A stretch of 64,000 nucleotides of DNA, taken from the NCBI RefSeq assembly GCF_030548295.1, contig NZ_JAUOSB010000013.1, positions 1-64,000 on the forward strand. The letters are read 5' to 3'. The stretch comes from Wenyingzhuangia sp. 2_MG-2023 (GTDB taxonomy: Bacteria; Bacteroidota; Bacteroidia; Flavobacteriales; Flavobacteriaceae). Both the position numbers and the translations under genes were made by a program. The first letter of the stretch is position 1; each line of letters opens with the position of its first letter. A model generated the notes under the pieces. That model saw only the letters and a list, made by a program, of their open reading frames with translations. It was not told where the DNA came from and did not search any database. Shown in pieces: positions 27,628 to 35,436 of this stretch.

Positions 27628-27658
27628 AAACAAACGTTTGATTTAAACAACTGTTTAA
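27628..27658. promoter_or_regulatory. Double palindromic operator for the TetR regulator
   Basis: Two abutting palindromes: CAAACGTTTG (27631-27640, embedded in a longer imperfect dyad 27628-27643) and TTAAACA-AC-TGTTTAA (27643-27658). Their centres are 15 bp apart. They lie 41-71 bp upstream of the tetR start and between tetR and the divergent oxygenase gene. Size and placement fit a TetR-family operator bound by two dimers. Confidence 0.6.
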
Positions 27659-27729
27659 TAAAATATTTTTTGTTTAAAATTATCAAAACAAAAAAAACAA
27701 TTCCCAAAGCAGCTATCTTGGGCGGTTAT

Positions 27730-28356
27730 ATGAAAGAGCAAGTTTTAACAAACCAAGAAGAGCTACAGTTTGAAGCTCTGATTGAGGGACTCTTAAACGA
27801 CCAATATGGTTTTTGTGAGAGTTTTATGGAAGAAAGTACTGTTTTGGGTTTGAAAAACAACCTGTTATCTCATTTAGAAGAAGGAGAGATGTATCCAGCA
27901 GGAATTGGAAAAAAATTTGATTATCAAAAAAATGCTTCTGTTAGGGGAGATTTGATCAAATGGATTGATAATGAGAGTACAGATGTATACGAACGAATTC
28001 TTTTGGATAAGATAGAGCGTTTTATTCAGTATTTGAATAGAACCTGCTATACTTCTATCAACGATTATGAATTTCATTATGCCAATTATGAAGTGAATAG
28101 TTTTTACAAACGTCATTTGGATCAGTTTAAAAGTGAAAAAGGACGTAAGTTTTCTTTTATTATTTATTTGAATGATGATTGGACTGTAGATGATGGTGGT
28201 AAATTGTCTTTGTACATCAATGCTAGTAAAATAGACGAGGTATATCCAATGGGTGGAAGGACTGTTTTTTTTAAAAGTGATGAGTTAGAACATGAAGTAC
28301 ATCCTTCATTAACTAGAAATAGAATTAGTATTGCTGGATGGTTAAAGAATATTTAA
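27730..28356 (+). CDS. 2OG-Fe(II) oxygenase superfamily protein
   Basis: 208 residues from ATG 27730. The in-frame ATG at 27670 would add 20 residues of poor coding character and start only 12 bp after the operator dyad. The double-stranded beta-helix core shows the iron-binding HxD (YKRHLDQF), a distal His in ELEHEVHPS and the 2-oxoglutarate-anchoring Arg in RISIAGW, in the order expected for prolyl-4-hydroxylase-like oxygenases. SFIIYLNDDW precedes a GGKLSLYI strand, also typical. It is a soluble protein. The substrate is unknown; related small bacterial enzymes hydroxylate ribosomal proteins or other proteins. Divergent transcription across the TetR operator suggests co-regulation with the efflux pump. 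Confidence 0.82.
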   Translation: MKEQVLTNQEELQFEALIEGLLNDQYGFCESFMEESTVLGLKNNLLSHLEEGEMYPAGIGKKFDYQKNASVRGDLIKWIDNESTDVYERILLDKIERFIQYLNRTCYTSINDYEFHYANYEVNSFYKRHLDQFKSEKGRKFSFIIYLNDDWTVDDGGKLSLYINASKIDEVYPMGGRTVFFKSDELEHEVHPSLTRNRISIAGWLKNI

Positions 28357-28435
28357 AAAAGATGTAGAACTCTTTGACTTTTTTATAACATTACTTTAAA
28401 TAGTTTGAGTACTACAGAAATAGATTCATCAAAAC

Positions 28436-28475
28436 AAAATACTCCATCTAAAATAACTTTTAGATGGAGTATTTT
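28436..28475. terminator. Bidirectional terminator between the oxygenase and the T9SS protein
   Basis: Perfect 18-bp stem (28436-28453 with 28458-28475) with a TAAC loop and a T run on each strand, between convergent gene ends at 28356 and 28496. Confidence 0.92.
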
Positions 28476-28495
28476 TTAATGAGCACAAGAAAATT

Positions 28496-29806
28496 TTATT
28501 TTTTGATGATTTTTTTGATCAATAAATTTTTTGTTTGTAAAAAATAAATTCCCTGAGGTAAATTACTAATGTCAATAACATTGTTTGTTTTTACAGTTTT
28601 TACCACTTGTCCTAATACGTTAGAAATAATTATTGTTTCCCCAATTTTAGAAATATCAGAAAGGTTAATGATTCCAGTAGTTGGGTTAGGGTAAATGGTT
28701 AGGTTACTGAATGTAGGAGAAGAACTACTCAAAGAACTAGGAGAGACTTGTTGAAGTTCATCTATATAATAAATATCACCATCTCTGTTTTCATCTCTGT
28801 TAAAAACAATATCTAGTCTAGAAAAAGCACCTCCATTAATAGCTACATAATTGGTAAAGTCAAACTCTACTTCTTGCCATTCACCAGCAGTAACAGTAAT
28901 TTCTCTTTCGTTTAAATTGTCATCTTCATTTCCTAAGATATTATCAGGTCCTTTAAAACTACCTCCACCTAAAAAAGGTATAACGGCTAGAGTGAAAGTG
29001 GTTTCAGTTTCTGACATAATTTTAAATCTAATAGCTTTACCGTTGTTGTCATCAAGTAAAATAGTACCAATGTTTTGTAAAGCAACCCAGTCCCACTTAG
29101 GAGAACCAGTAGTTTGTTCAGATTTTAACACATTGCTACTAGTATTGATTCCCCCCGTTTCAGGATTAGCGACAATAACATATTCACCTTGTGTGTTTTC
29201 TGTATTTCCATTATTGTTTCCAATAGTTCCTGACCAAGTTTCAAAATTTTCTACAAATGCAGGCCCAGGTAATGGAGTAGGAACACTACTATTGCTAATT
29301 TCTATTCTTGTGATTTGAATGTCATCTGTGTCAGAACCAGAATTATTTCTTCTAGGGTATAAGTGAATAGCTGTTAATGTTCCCGACCACCAATTAAAAT
29401 TAGTAGTGTTGCTCATATTTACTGTTTTTACTTCAAAGTCTGATGAATTAAGATTGATAGGATTGTTGTTTCCTCCGTACTCAACACCATTCCCTGCCTC
29501 AAATCTTAATTGGTCATTACCATTACCAACAGCATTGCTTGTTGCATTGGTAGCAACGGATAAATTTTTATAAAAAAAATGTATGTACTTGTTGGAGTCT
29601 GCATCAATACTCAATGTATTGTTAGATACTTTGGCAATAGTATTTTCATCTGTAGGTGTAATGGTTAAGTAACCATTTGCGACAGAAGTAGTACAGTTTA
29701 GAGCTCCTGTCCATCCTTCAAAATCACCATCTGTATTGAAATCATAAATTTGTGCAGAACATAAATTACCTGCGAATAATGCAGTTAAAAGTAATTTTTT
29801 AAACAT
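28496..29806 (-). CDS. Secreted beta-sandwich protein with T9SS type A sorting domain
   Basis: 436 residues from ATG 29806, which puts a clean signal peptide (MFKKLLLTALFAGNLCSAQ) at the N-terminus; an earlier ATG at 29902 would add an implausible 32-residue extension. Two beta-sandwich modules follow. The first (about 20-170) has FNTDGDFEGWTG and an LRFEAGNGVEYGGNNN stretch; the second (about 185-355) has ENFETWSG, KAIRFKIMSETETTFTLAVI and WQEVEFDFTNY, ending with DIYYIDELQQV. Both look like carbohydrate-binding or lectin-like folds. The C-terminal 75 residues are a Por secretion sorting domain (LTIYPNPTTGIINL, then VLGQVVKTV, then LPQGIYFLQT). It is exported through the type IX system. No catalytic domain is visible. 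Confidence 0.83.
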   Translation of the reverse strand: MFKKLLLTALFAGNLCSAQIYDFNTDGDFEGWTGALNCTTSVANGYLTITPTDENTIAKVSNNTLSIDADSNKYIHFFYKNLSVATNATSNAVGNGNDQLRFEAGNGVEYGGNNNPINLNSSDFEVKTVNMSNTTNFNWWSGTLTAIHLYPRRNNSGSDTDDIQITRIEISNSSVPTPLPGPAFVENFETWSGTIGNNNGNTENTQGEYVIVANPETGGINTSSNVLKSEQTTGSPKWDWVALQNIGTILLDDNNGKAIRFKIMSETETTFTLAVIPFLGGGSFKGPDNILGNEDDNLNEREITVTAGEWQEVEFDFTNYVAINGGAFSRLDIVFNRDENRDGDIYYIDELQQVSPSSLSSSSPTFSNLTIYPNPTTGIINLSDISKIGETIIISNVLGQVVKTVKTNNVIDISNLPQGIYFLQTKNLLIKKIIKK

Positions 29807-29958
29807 AATTTTTAGTTTTTGGTTGGTAAATAATTTAACTACGATAAAACTATTATAGAAAAACAAATAGAAATAGCAGATATGTTTTTCAGAAAGACAC
29901 ATATGTTTTTTTTAATTGATGGAGTATAGTAAATAGTGAAGGTTTCTAAATAAAATAA

Positions 29959-30002
29959 CAATTCAATAATTGAATTGATGTTGTGTACTATTTAAAATAG
30001 TA
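29959..30002. promoter_or_regulatory. Two adjacent perfect palindromes upstream of hisS and the T9SS gene
   Basis: CAATTCAA-TAA-TTGAATTG (29959-29977) and TACTATTT-A-AAATAGTA (29986-30002) have centres about 26 bp apart. They lie 150-200 bp from both divergent start codons. They are AT-rich, so chance is not negligible, but two perfect dyads side by side suggest regulator sites, more likely for the T9SS gene than for hisS. Confidence 0.3.
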
Positions 30003-30142
30003 ACGTTTTTTATAATAATATTTTAGACAATTTTGCTTTTAGAAAGTGAGAATAAAAGTTGTTTTGATTGTGCTAAAAACAAACTCATTTTTAACGTTAG
30101 AAATAGCTGATCAATATGTAACAAAATAGAAAACAGTTTGTT

Positions 30143-30150
30143 TATATTTG
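30143..30150 (+). promoter_or_regulatory. Predicted hisS -7 promoter element TATATTTG
   Basis: Exact TAnnTTTG match, identical to the element before glnA. It places the transcription start about 20 nt before the hisS ATG. A clear -33 TTTG is not seen at the right distance. Confidence 0.45.
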
Positions 30151-30175
30151 TGCTTTCAAAAAACAAGGCATTTGT

Positions 30176-31552
30176 ATGGCACAAAAACCGAGTATTCCTA
30201 AGGGAACCAGAGATTTTTCACCTGTAGAGGTTGCAAAAAGAGAGTCTATTTTTTCTATTATAAAGGCTACTTTTCAAACATTTGGATTTCAAGCAATAGA
30301 AACTCCATCGTTTGAAAATTCACAAACACTAATGGGAAAGTATGGAGAAGAAGGAGATCGTTTGATTTTTAAAATTCTAAATTCAGGAGATTATTTGAGC
30401 AAAGCAGATGCTACTTTTTTAGAAAATAAAGACAGTCAAAAGTTGACAGCATCAATATCTGAAAAAGCATTGCGTTATGATTTGACAGTACCTTTTGCTC
30501 GTTACGTGGTACAACACCAAAATGAAATAGAATTTCCTTTTAAGAGGTATCAAATTCAGCCTGTTTGGAGAGCAGATCGTCCACAAAAAGGACGTTTTAG
30601 AGAATTTTACCAGTGTGATGCAGATGTGGTAGGAAGTGATTCTTTATGGCAAGAAATAGATTTTGTACAGTTGTATGATACTGTTTTTACTAAGCTGGGA
30701 TTGAACGGAGTAACTATTAAAATGAACAACCGTAAAATTTTATCTGGAATAGCAGAAATAATTGATGCTAGCGATAAGTTGATTGATTTTACAGTGGCTT
30801 TGGATAAGTTAGATAAAATTGGAAAACAAGGAGTAACAGACGAAATGATTGCCAAAGGAATTTCTGAAGAAGCTATTGAGAAAGTAGCTCCATTGTTTGA
30901 TTTTACGGGAACCAATCAAGAAAAACTAAATCAGCTACAACAAATGTTGGAGGCTTCAGAAGAAGGAACCAAAGGGGTAGAAGAGTTAAGATTCATTATT
31001 GATAGTATAGAAGCTTTAGGATTGCAGTCTGCAAACTTAACTTTGGACGTAACTTTGGCCAGAGGTCTAAACTATTACACAGGAGCTATTTTTGAAGTTG
31101 CTGCTCCAGAAGGTGTTCAAATGGGATCTATTGGTGGAGGTGGTCGTTACGATGACTTAACAGGGATTTTTGGATTGAAAGATATGAGTGGTGTCGGAAT
31201 TTCTTTTGGTTTGGATAGAATTTACTTGGTGTTAGAAGAGTTGAATCTATTTGAAAACCTAGTTTTACCAAGACCTGATGTTTTATTTATCAATTTTGGT
31301 AATGATGAGGCTTTGTATGCGACAAAAGCGATCAGAAGTTTAAGAGATGCTGGAATCAAATCAGAATTGTATCCGAGTGCTGCCAAAATGAAAAAACAGA
31401 TGATGTATGCAAACAAAAGAGGAATTCCGTTTGTAGTTTTGGTAGGAGAAAAAGAAATGGAAACAGGTACATATACCTTAAAGAATATGGATAAAGGAGA
31501 ACAAACAGAGTGTAAAATGGACGAATTGTTGCAAGTAATAATTAATTCGTAA
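30176..31552 (+). CDS. hisS: Histidine--tRNA ligase
   Basis: 458 residues of class II synthetase. The opening [15 protein letters not shown] is the HisRS N-terminal motif. [13 protein letters not shown] is motif 1/active-site sequence, and motif 2 is [30 protein letters not shown]. The histidine-specific loop is [15 protein letters not shown], motif 3 includes [18 protein letters not shown], and the C-terminal anticodon-binding domain is at about 365-455. It charges tRNA-His in the cytosol. folE follows after 24 bp on the same strand, so the two are probably co-transcribed. Confidence 0.97.
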   Translation: MAQKPSIPKGTRDFSPVEVAKRESIFSIIKATFQTFGFQAIETPSFENSQTLMGKYGEEGDRLIFKILNSGDYLSKADATFLENKDSQKLTASISEKALRYDLTVPFARYVVQHQNEIEFPFKRYQIQPVWRADRPQKGRFREFYQCDADVVGSDSLWQEIDFVQLYDTVFTKLGLNGVTIKMNNRKILSGIAEIIDASDKLIDFTVALDKLDKIGKQGVTDEMIAKGISEEAIEKVAPLFDFTGTNQEKLNQLQQMLEASEEGTKGVEELRFIIDSIEALGLQSANLTLDVTLARGLNYYTGAIFEVAAPEGVQMGSIGGGGRYDDLTGIFGLKDMSGVGISFGLDRIYLVLEELNLFENLVLPRPDVLFINFGNDEALYATKAIRSLRDAGIKSELYPSAAKMKKQMMYANKRGIPFVVLVGEKEMETGTYTLKNMDKGEQTECKMDELLQVIINS

Positions 31553-31576
31553 ATTTGCATCTTATAATTTATAAAT

Positions 31577-32266
31577 ATGTCCCAAGAAATTGACATAATG
31601 AACTACGACGAAATAATAGATGAATTAGGAGATAACCATATTGGAGATGTTACACGTACACCGTTACGTGATGATGCTTTTGAGTTATCTAATGCTGAGA
31701 AAATTGAAAAAATCCAAGAAAATGTTCGCCAAATCATGGAAACTTTAGGATTGGATTTAACGGACGATAGCTTAAAAGGCACACCAAAACGTGTTGCCAA
31801 AGCTTATGTTTTAGAATTGTTTGGAGGATTAGATCCACAGAACAAACCTAAATTGTCAACTTTTCTGAACAATTACCAATACGGAGAAATGTTGGTAGAA
31901 AAAAATATAGTAGTATATTCTACTTGTGAACATCACTTATTACCCATTATAGGTAGAGCACATGTTGCTTATATTTCTAAAGGAACAGTGGTTGGATTGT
32001 CTAAAATGAACAGAATTGTAGATCATTTTGCAAAAAGACCGCAAGTGCAAGAGCGTTTGACAAGACAAATTGTAAAAGCATTGCAAGAAGCTCTAGGAAC
32101 AGAAGATGTTGCTTGTATTATAGATGCAAAACACTTATGTGTAAATTCTAGAGGTGTTAAAGATATTGAAAGTTCTACTGTAACTGCTGAGTTTGGAGGA
32201 GCCTTTAAAAGTGTAGACAAACAAAAAGAATTTAGAGACTATATAAAGTTAGAAACAAAGTTTTAA
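31577..32266 (+). CDS. folE: GTP cyclohydrolase I
   Basis: 229 residues. Zinc and active-site motifs are VVYSTCEHHLLPIIGRAHVAYI (Cys and two His) and AKHLCVNSRGVKD, with the GTP-binding QVQERLTRQIVKAL helix between them. It makes 7,8-dihydroneopterin triphosphate, the first step of tetrahydrofolate and pterin synthesis. It follows hisS by 24 bp and ends in a bidirectional terminator. The in-frame ATG at 31598 is an alternative start. Confidence 0.96.
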   Translation: MSQEIDIMNYDEIIDELGDNHIGDVTRTPLRDDAFELSNAEKIEKIQENVRQIMETLGLDLTDDSLKGTPKRVAKAYVLELFGGLDPQNKPKLSTFLNNYQYGEMLVEKNIVVYSTCEHHLLPIIGRAHVAYISKGTVVGLSKMNRIVDHFAKRPQVQERLTRQIVKALQEALGTEDVACIIDAKHLCVNSRGVKDIESSTVTAEFGGAFKSVDKQKEFRDYIKLETKF

Positions 32267-32267
32267 T

Positions 32268-32306
32268 AAAAAAGCCTAGCAGATTTTAATCTACTAGGCT
32301 TTTTTT
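32268..32306. terminator. Bidirectional terminator between folE and the acidic-protein gene
   Basis: Stem AAAAAAGCCTAG/CTAGGCTTTTTT extended inward by AGAT/ATCT after one mismatch (C32280 against A32293), with a 4-nt loop. There is an A run on the left and a T run on the right. It begins 2 bp after the folE stop. Confidence 0.9.
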
Positions 32307-32312
32307 ATCGCT

Positions 32313-32633
32313 TTACTCTTTTTCAGATTCTTTATCATCTTCGTCTTCGTCGTCCGTCAACAAATCGTCATCTACATCTAAATCGTCTTCTTCTACAGCT
32401 GGTTCATCAGAGTCATCTTCGTTAAAATCTGTGATGGCTTTGTCTAATTTGGTTCCAACTTTTACCAAGTAAATATCGTCGTTTAATTTTATTTCGAGAG
32501 CTTCAATCAGTTCTCCTTTATGATTTTTAAACTTTAATACGTCTCTATCAGTATATCCATCTGGGTAATCTTCCATGATGATGTTTAAAATTTCGTCAGT
32601 GACTTTGGTATGATCGATAATAATTCTTTTCAT
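32313..32633 (-). CDS. Small conserved-looking protein with a highly acidic C-terminal tail
   Basis: 106 residues; I do not recognise a named family. The first 65 residues look like a compact alpha/beta domain (MKRIIIDHTKVTDEILNIIM, then DVLKFKNHKGELIEALEIKL). Residues about 70-106 are almost all Asp and Glu, with one short break. There is no signal peptide or membrane helix, so it is cytosolic. It lies 54 bp downstream of speB on the same strand and probably belongs to the speA-speB transcript. A polyacidic tail could bind basic proteins, polyamines or metal ions; its position after polyamine genes makes a polyamine link tempting but unproven. Confidence 0.75.
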   Translation of the reverse strand: MKRIIIDHTKVTDEILNIIMEDYPDGYTDRDVLKFKNHKGELIEALEIKLNDDIYLVKVGTKLDKAITDFNEDDSDEPAVEEDDLDVDDDLLTDDEDEDDKESEKE

Positions 32634-32687
32634 AAATAATAGTAACTTGTTTTTTGTTATGAGATATTAACTAATAGTCAGGGTTTT

Positions 32688-33623
32688 TTATTCTAAATCA
32701 TCGTGAAACTTTCCAAGCTTGTTCTCTTTGCCGTTAAAGTCATTTTCATCTATACTTAAACCTTCGTCATCGTTGTTTAGTTCAAATTTATAGGTCAACA
32801 TTTTATAGAACAATCTAGCAGCCAAGGCATTTGGTGTTTTGTTATTAGGATTTGGACACAATTCAACCATGTCAAAACCAACAACATTTTTTTCTGTAAA
32901 TACTTTGTACAAAAAGTCAAGAGTTTCGTACCAAAACATACCTCCTTGCTCAGGATCTGATACTGATGGCATGATAGATGGATCCAAACTGTCTAAGTCA
33001 AAAGAGATAAAAACATTGTCTGTCATTGCTTCAATAGCAGTTTCCATCCAATAATCATTGGTTGCCAATTCATGCGCAAAGAAAACTTTTTCAGTATCTA
33101 TAACTGTTTTTTCAATATGCTCCATGCTTCTAATACCAATCTGAACCAGGTTGGTTGCTTGACTTGCGTGATACATTGCACAAGCATTGTGTATTTTTTG
33201 ACCGTTTACCTGTTTTTTTAGATTTGCATGTGCATCTATATGTAACACGGTAAGGTTTTCAAAATGTTCGTTAAAAGCTTTGATAGTACCAATAGAAGTA
33301 CTGTGCTCTCCACCCATTACAGTTACAAACTTTTTGGTTGTTAAATACGTTTTAACATTTTTATAAACCGCATTTAGCATTGCCTCGGGCGTTTCATTTT
33401 CTACAACAGGATCTGTTAAATAGATTCCTTGTTTGTACACTTCAGAATCAGTTTCAATGTCATACAATTCCATGTGGTTTGATGCTTCTAAAAAAGCTTC
33501 TGGACCTTGATCTGCATTGGTTTTTAATGTGCTAGTACCGTTGTAAGGTACAGGGATGATAACTACATTAGCAGTTTCTTTCTTAGCGTACTCATTAGGG
33601 ATTCCAGCGTAGTTAGTTTTCAT
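32688..33623 (-). CDS. speB: Agmatinase/arginase-family ureohydrolase with an altered metal site
   Basis: 311 residues of ureohydrolase fold. Expected manganese ligands are H107 (VMGGEHSTS), D130 and H132 (LHIDAHANL), and D209 and D211 (FISFDLDSLDP). The position that is normally the second Asp of the DAHxD motif is N134 (codon AAT). The usual GTGTPEPGG loop reads SVSDPEQGG. In family terms it should hydrolyse agmatine to putrescine and urea, and its 11-bp overlap with speA supports that. The Asn change could lower activity or shift substrate, so activity is uncertain. A small acidic-protein gene follows. Confidence 0.82.
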   Translation of the reverse strand: MKTNYAGIPNEYAKKETANVVIIPVPYNGTSTLKTNADQGPEAFLEASNHMELYDIETDSEVYKQGIYLTDPVVENETPEAMLNAVYKNVKTYLTTKKFVTVMGGEHSTSIGTIKAFNEHFENLTVLHIDAHANLKKQVNGQKIHNACAMYHASQATNLVQIGIRSMEHIEKTVIDTEKVFFAHELATNDYWMETAIEAMTDNVFISFDLDSLDPSIMPSVSDPEQGGMFWYETLDFLYKVFTEKNVVGFDMVELCPNPNNKTPNALAARLFYKMLTYKFELNNDDEGLSIDENDFNGKENKLGKFHDDLE

Positions 33624-35013
33624 ATCCTAATATGTTTAAAAATTCTTGATGTGTTTGTTTTTCTCTGAAAACGGTAGTTGTTATTGTACCATCTTCATTT
33701 TTGTTTAATATCAATTGTTTGGGTTGAGGAATCAAGCAGTGTTGCAAACCTCCAAAACCACCTATAGATTCTTGGTACGCACCTGTGTTAAAAAAACCAA
33801 TGTACAAAGGTTCTTCAGGATCGTAAGTGGGCAAATAAATAGCGTTACTGTGTTGTTCAGAATTGTAATAATCATCACTGTCACAGGTAAGACCACCTAA
33901 AAGCACTCTTTCATAACTTTCGTTCCATCGGTTGATTGGCAACATGATGAATCTTTTATTGATGGCCCATGAATCTGGCAATGTGGTAATGAAAGAGGAA
34001 TCAATCATGTTCCACAATTCTCTATCGTTTTGTTGTTTTTGATACAGAACTTTGTAAAAATTGGCTCCACTTTCTCCTACAGTAAAACTTCCAAACTCAG
34101 TAAAAAGATGTGGAGTTTCAACTCCCTCATCTCTACAAACAGTGTTGATTTGATTTACAATTTCGTCAATCATGTATTCGTAATCGTAATCAAAAGCAAG
34201 CGAAGTTTTGATAGGAAAACCTCCACCAATATTTAATGAATCTAGTGTAGGGCATATTTTTTTCAATGCAGTATACACCTTCAAACATTTGTGAAGTTCG
34301 TTCCAATAATATGCGTTGTCTTTGATTCCTGTATTGATGAAAAAATGCAACATCTTTAAATCTACATTAGGATTGTCTTCAATTTGTTTTTTGTAAAAAG
34401 GAACAATGTTTTTGTAACCAATACCCAATCTAGAAGTATAGAATTCAAATTTTGGTTCTTCTTCCGAAGCAATTCTAATTCCAACACTAAATTTTCCATT
34501 GATTTCTTCTTCTAACAAAGACAATTCTTCATAATTATCAATGATAGGAACACAGTTTTTATGTTTGTTATTGATCAAATCAGCAATGTTAGAAATGTAT
34601 TGCTCTCTTTTAAATCCGTTACAAATCACAAAAGTGTCTTTGTTTATTTTACCAGATTGAACCAGTGCGTTGACAATATTAATGTCAAAAGCAGAAGAGG
34701 TTTCAATATGGATATTGTTTTTCAAAGCTTCATCCAAAATGTGTTTAAAATGTGAGCTTTTGGTACAATAAGAGTAGAAATACTTTCCCTGATAATTGTG
34801 TTTTTCAAAAGCATTTTGAAACCATTTTTGGGTTTTTTGAATGTTTTCAGAAATTTTTGGAAGGTAAGTAATCTTTAAAGGAGTACCGTGTTCTTTTATA
34901 ATTTCAGAAACATCTATGTCGTGAAACATTAATTCATGTTTCTTGTTTAATTTAAATTCGTCTTGAGGAAAGAAAAATGTTTGATCTATTAAATCTATAT
35001 ATTTATTTCGCAT
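33613..35013 (-). CDS. speA: Biosynthetic-type arginine decarboxylase, PLP fold type III
   Basis: 466 residues. The PLP-binding Lys is K85 in YFYSYCTKSSHFKHIL at the start of the alanine-racemase-like barrel. Other marks are HIETSSAFDI, the phosphate-binding LDSLNIGGGFPIKTSLAF and FTEFGSFTVGE. The active-site Cys of the decarboxylase C-terminal domain is in LGGLTCDSDDYY. It should convert arginine to agmatine, the first step of putrescine and spermidine synthesis. It is shorter than the E. coli SpeA (about 630-660 residues), as usual for the Bacteroidota form. It overlaps speB by 11 bp. The decarboxylase assignment is firm; arginine as the substrate rests partly on the speB partner. Confidence 0.88.
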   Translation of the reverse strand: MRNKYIDLIDQTFFFPQDEFKLNKKHELMFHDIDVSEIIKEHGTPLKITYLPKISENIQKTQKWFQNAFEKHNYQGKYFYSYCTKSSHFKHILDEALKNNIHIETSSAFDINIVNALVQSGKINKDTFVICNGFKREQYISNIADLINNKHKNCVPIIDNYEELSLLEEEINGKFSVGIRIASEEEPKFEFYTSRLGIGYKNIVPFYKKQIEDNPNVDLKMLHFFINTGIKDNAYYWNELHKCLKVYTALKKICPTLDSLNIGGGFPIKTSLAFDYDYEYMIDEIVNQINTVCRDEGVETPHLFTEFGSFTVGESGANFYKVLYQKQQNDRELWNMIDSSFITTLPDSWAINKRFIMLPINRWNESYERVLLGGLTCDSDDYYNSEQHSNAIYLPTYDPEEPLYIGFFNTGAYQESIGGFGGLQHCLIPQPKQLILNKNEDGTITTTVFREKQTHQEFLNILGYEN

Positions 35014-35436
35014 TTAATTTATTAATTTTTTTGAACTGTTATTTTGTTAAATAAAAGGTGTTAAATTTCTAATAAAATAAATGAGGGCTACACCCTAATC
35101 ACAAGGTACACGTGCCTTAACCTTAATACTTTTAAAGGTTGGTTGGTAAAAAGGAACAATTTTGAAGAAAACTTTTTTATTCCGTTATGACTACTTGCCA
35201 TATTGCATCTGCTAAACATCTTCGTGCAGATACAACCGAAAAATAAAAACATGAACATTTTTTTTGATTGTATATAAGAGCAAAAATAATTTTTTTTTTG
35301 AACTGTAAAACTAATTTGATAAAAAAGTAGTAAAAAATATAAATAAATGTTTTTTGTCATCAAACATTCTGATATACAGTGTTTTGAGGTGTGGTTTAAA
35401 ATCTTAATTTTGAGTGTGAATCCAAATAGATTTATC
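35014..35436. other. Divergent intergenic region between speA and the S9 peptidase
   Basis: 423 bp without a supported gene. On the speA side it holds several short dyads: AGGG/CCCT (35088-35097 region), an AAGGTACACGTGCCTT near-palindrome at about 35103-35118, and AACCTT/AAGGTT around 35120-35140. Read on the minus strand, these would fold into two or three small hairpins in the speA leader. Nothing matches a riboswitch I know. Confidence 0.45.

Larger units (their letters stand above)
29807..30175. other. Divergent intergenic region between the T9SS gene and hisS
   Basis: 369 bp without a gene. It holds two neighbouring perfect palindromes (29959-29977 and 29986-30002) and, at its right end, the hisS -7 promoter element (30143-30150). 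The rest is AT-rich sequence with no recognised RNA. Confidence 0.6.

Noticed and set aside
28851-29318. 155-codon plus-strand frame opposite the T9SS protein
   Set aside because: Antisense shadow of a clearly coding beta-sandwich protein with signal peptide and sorting domain.
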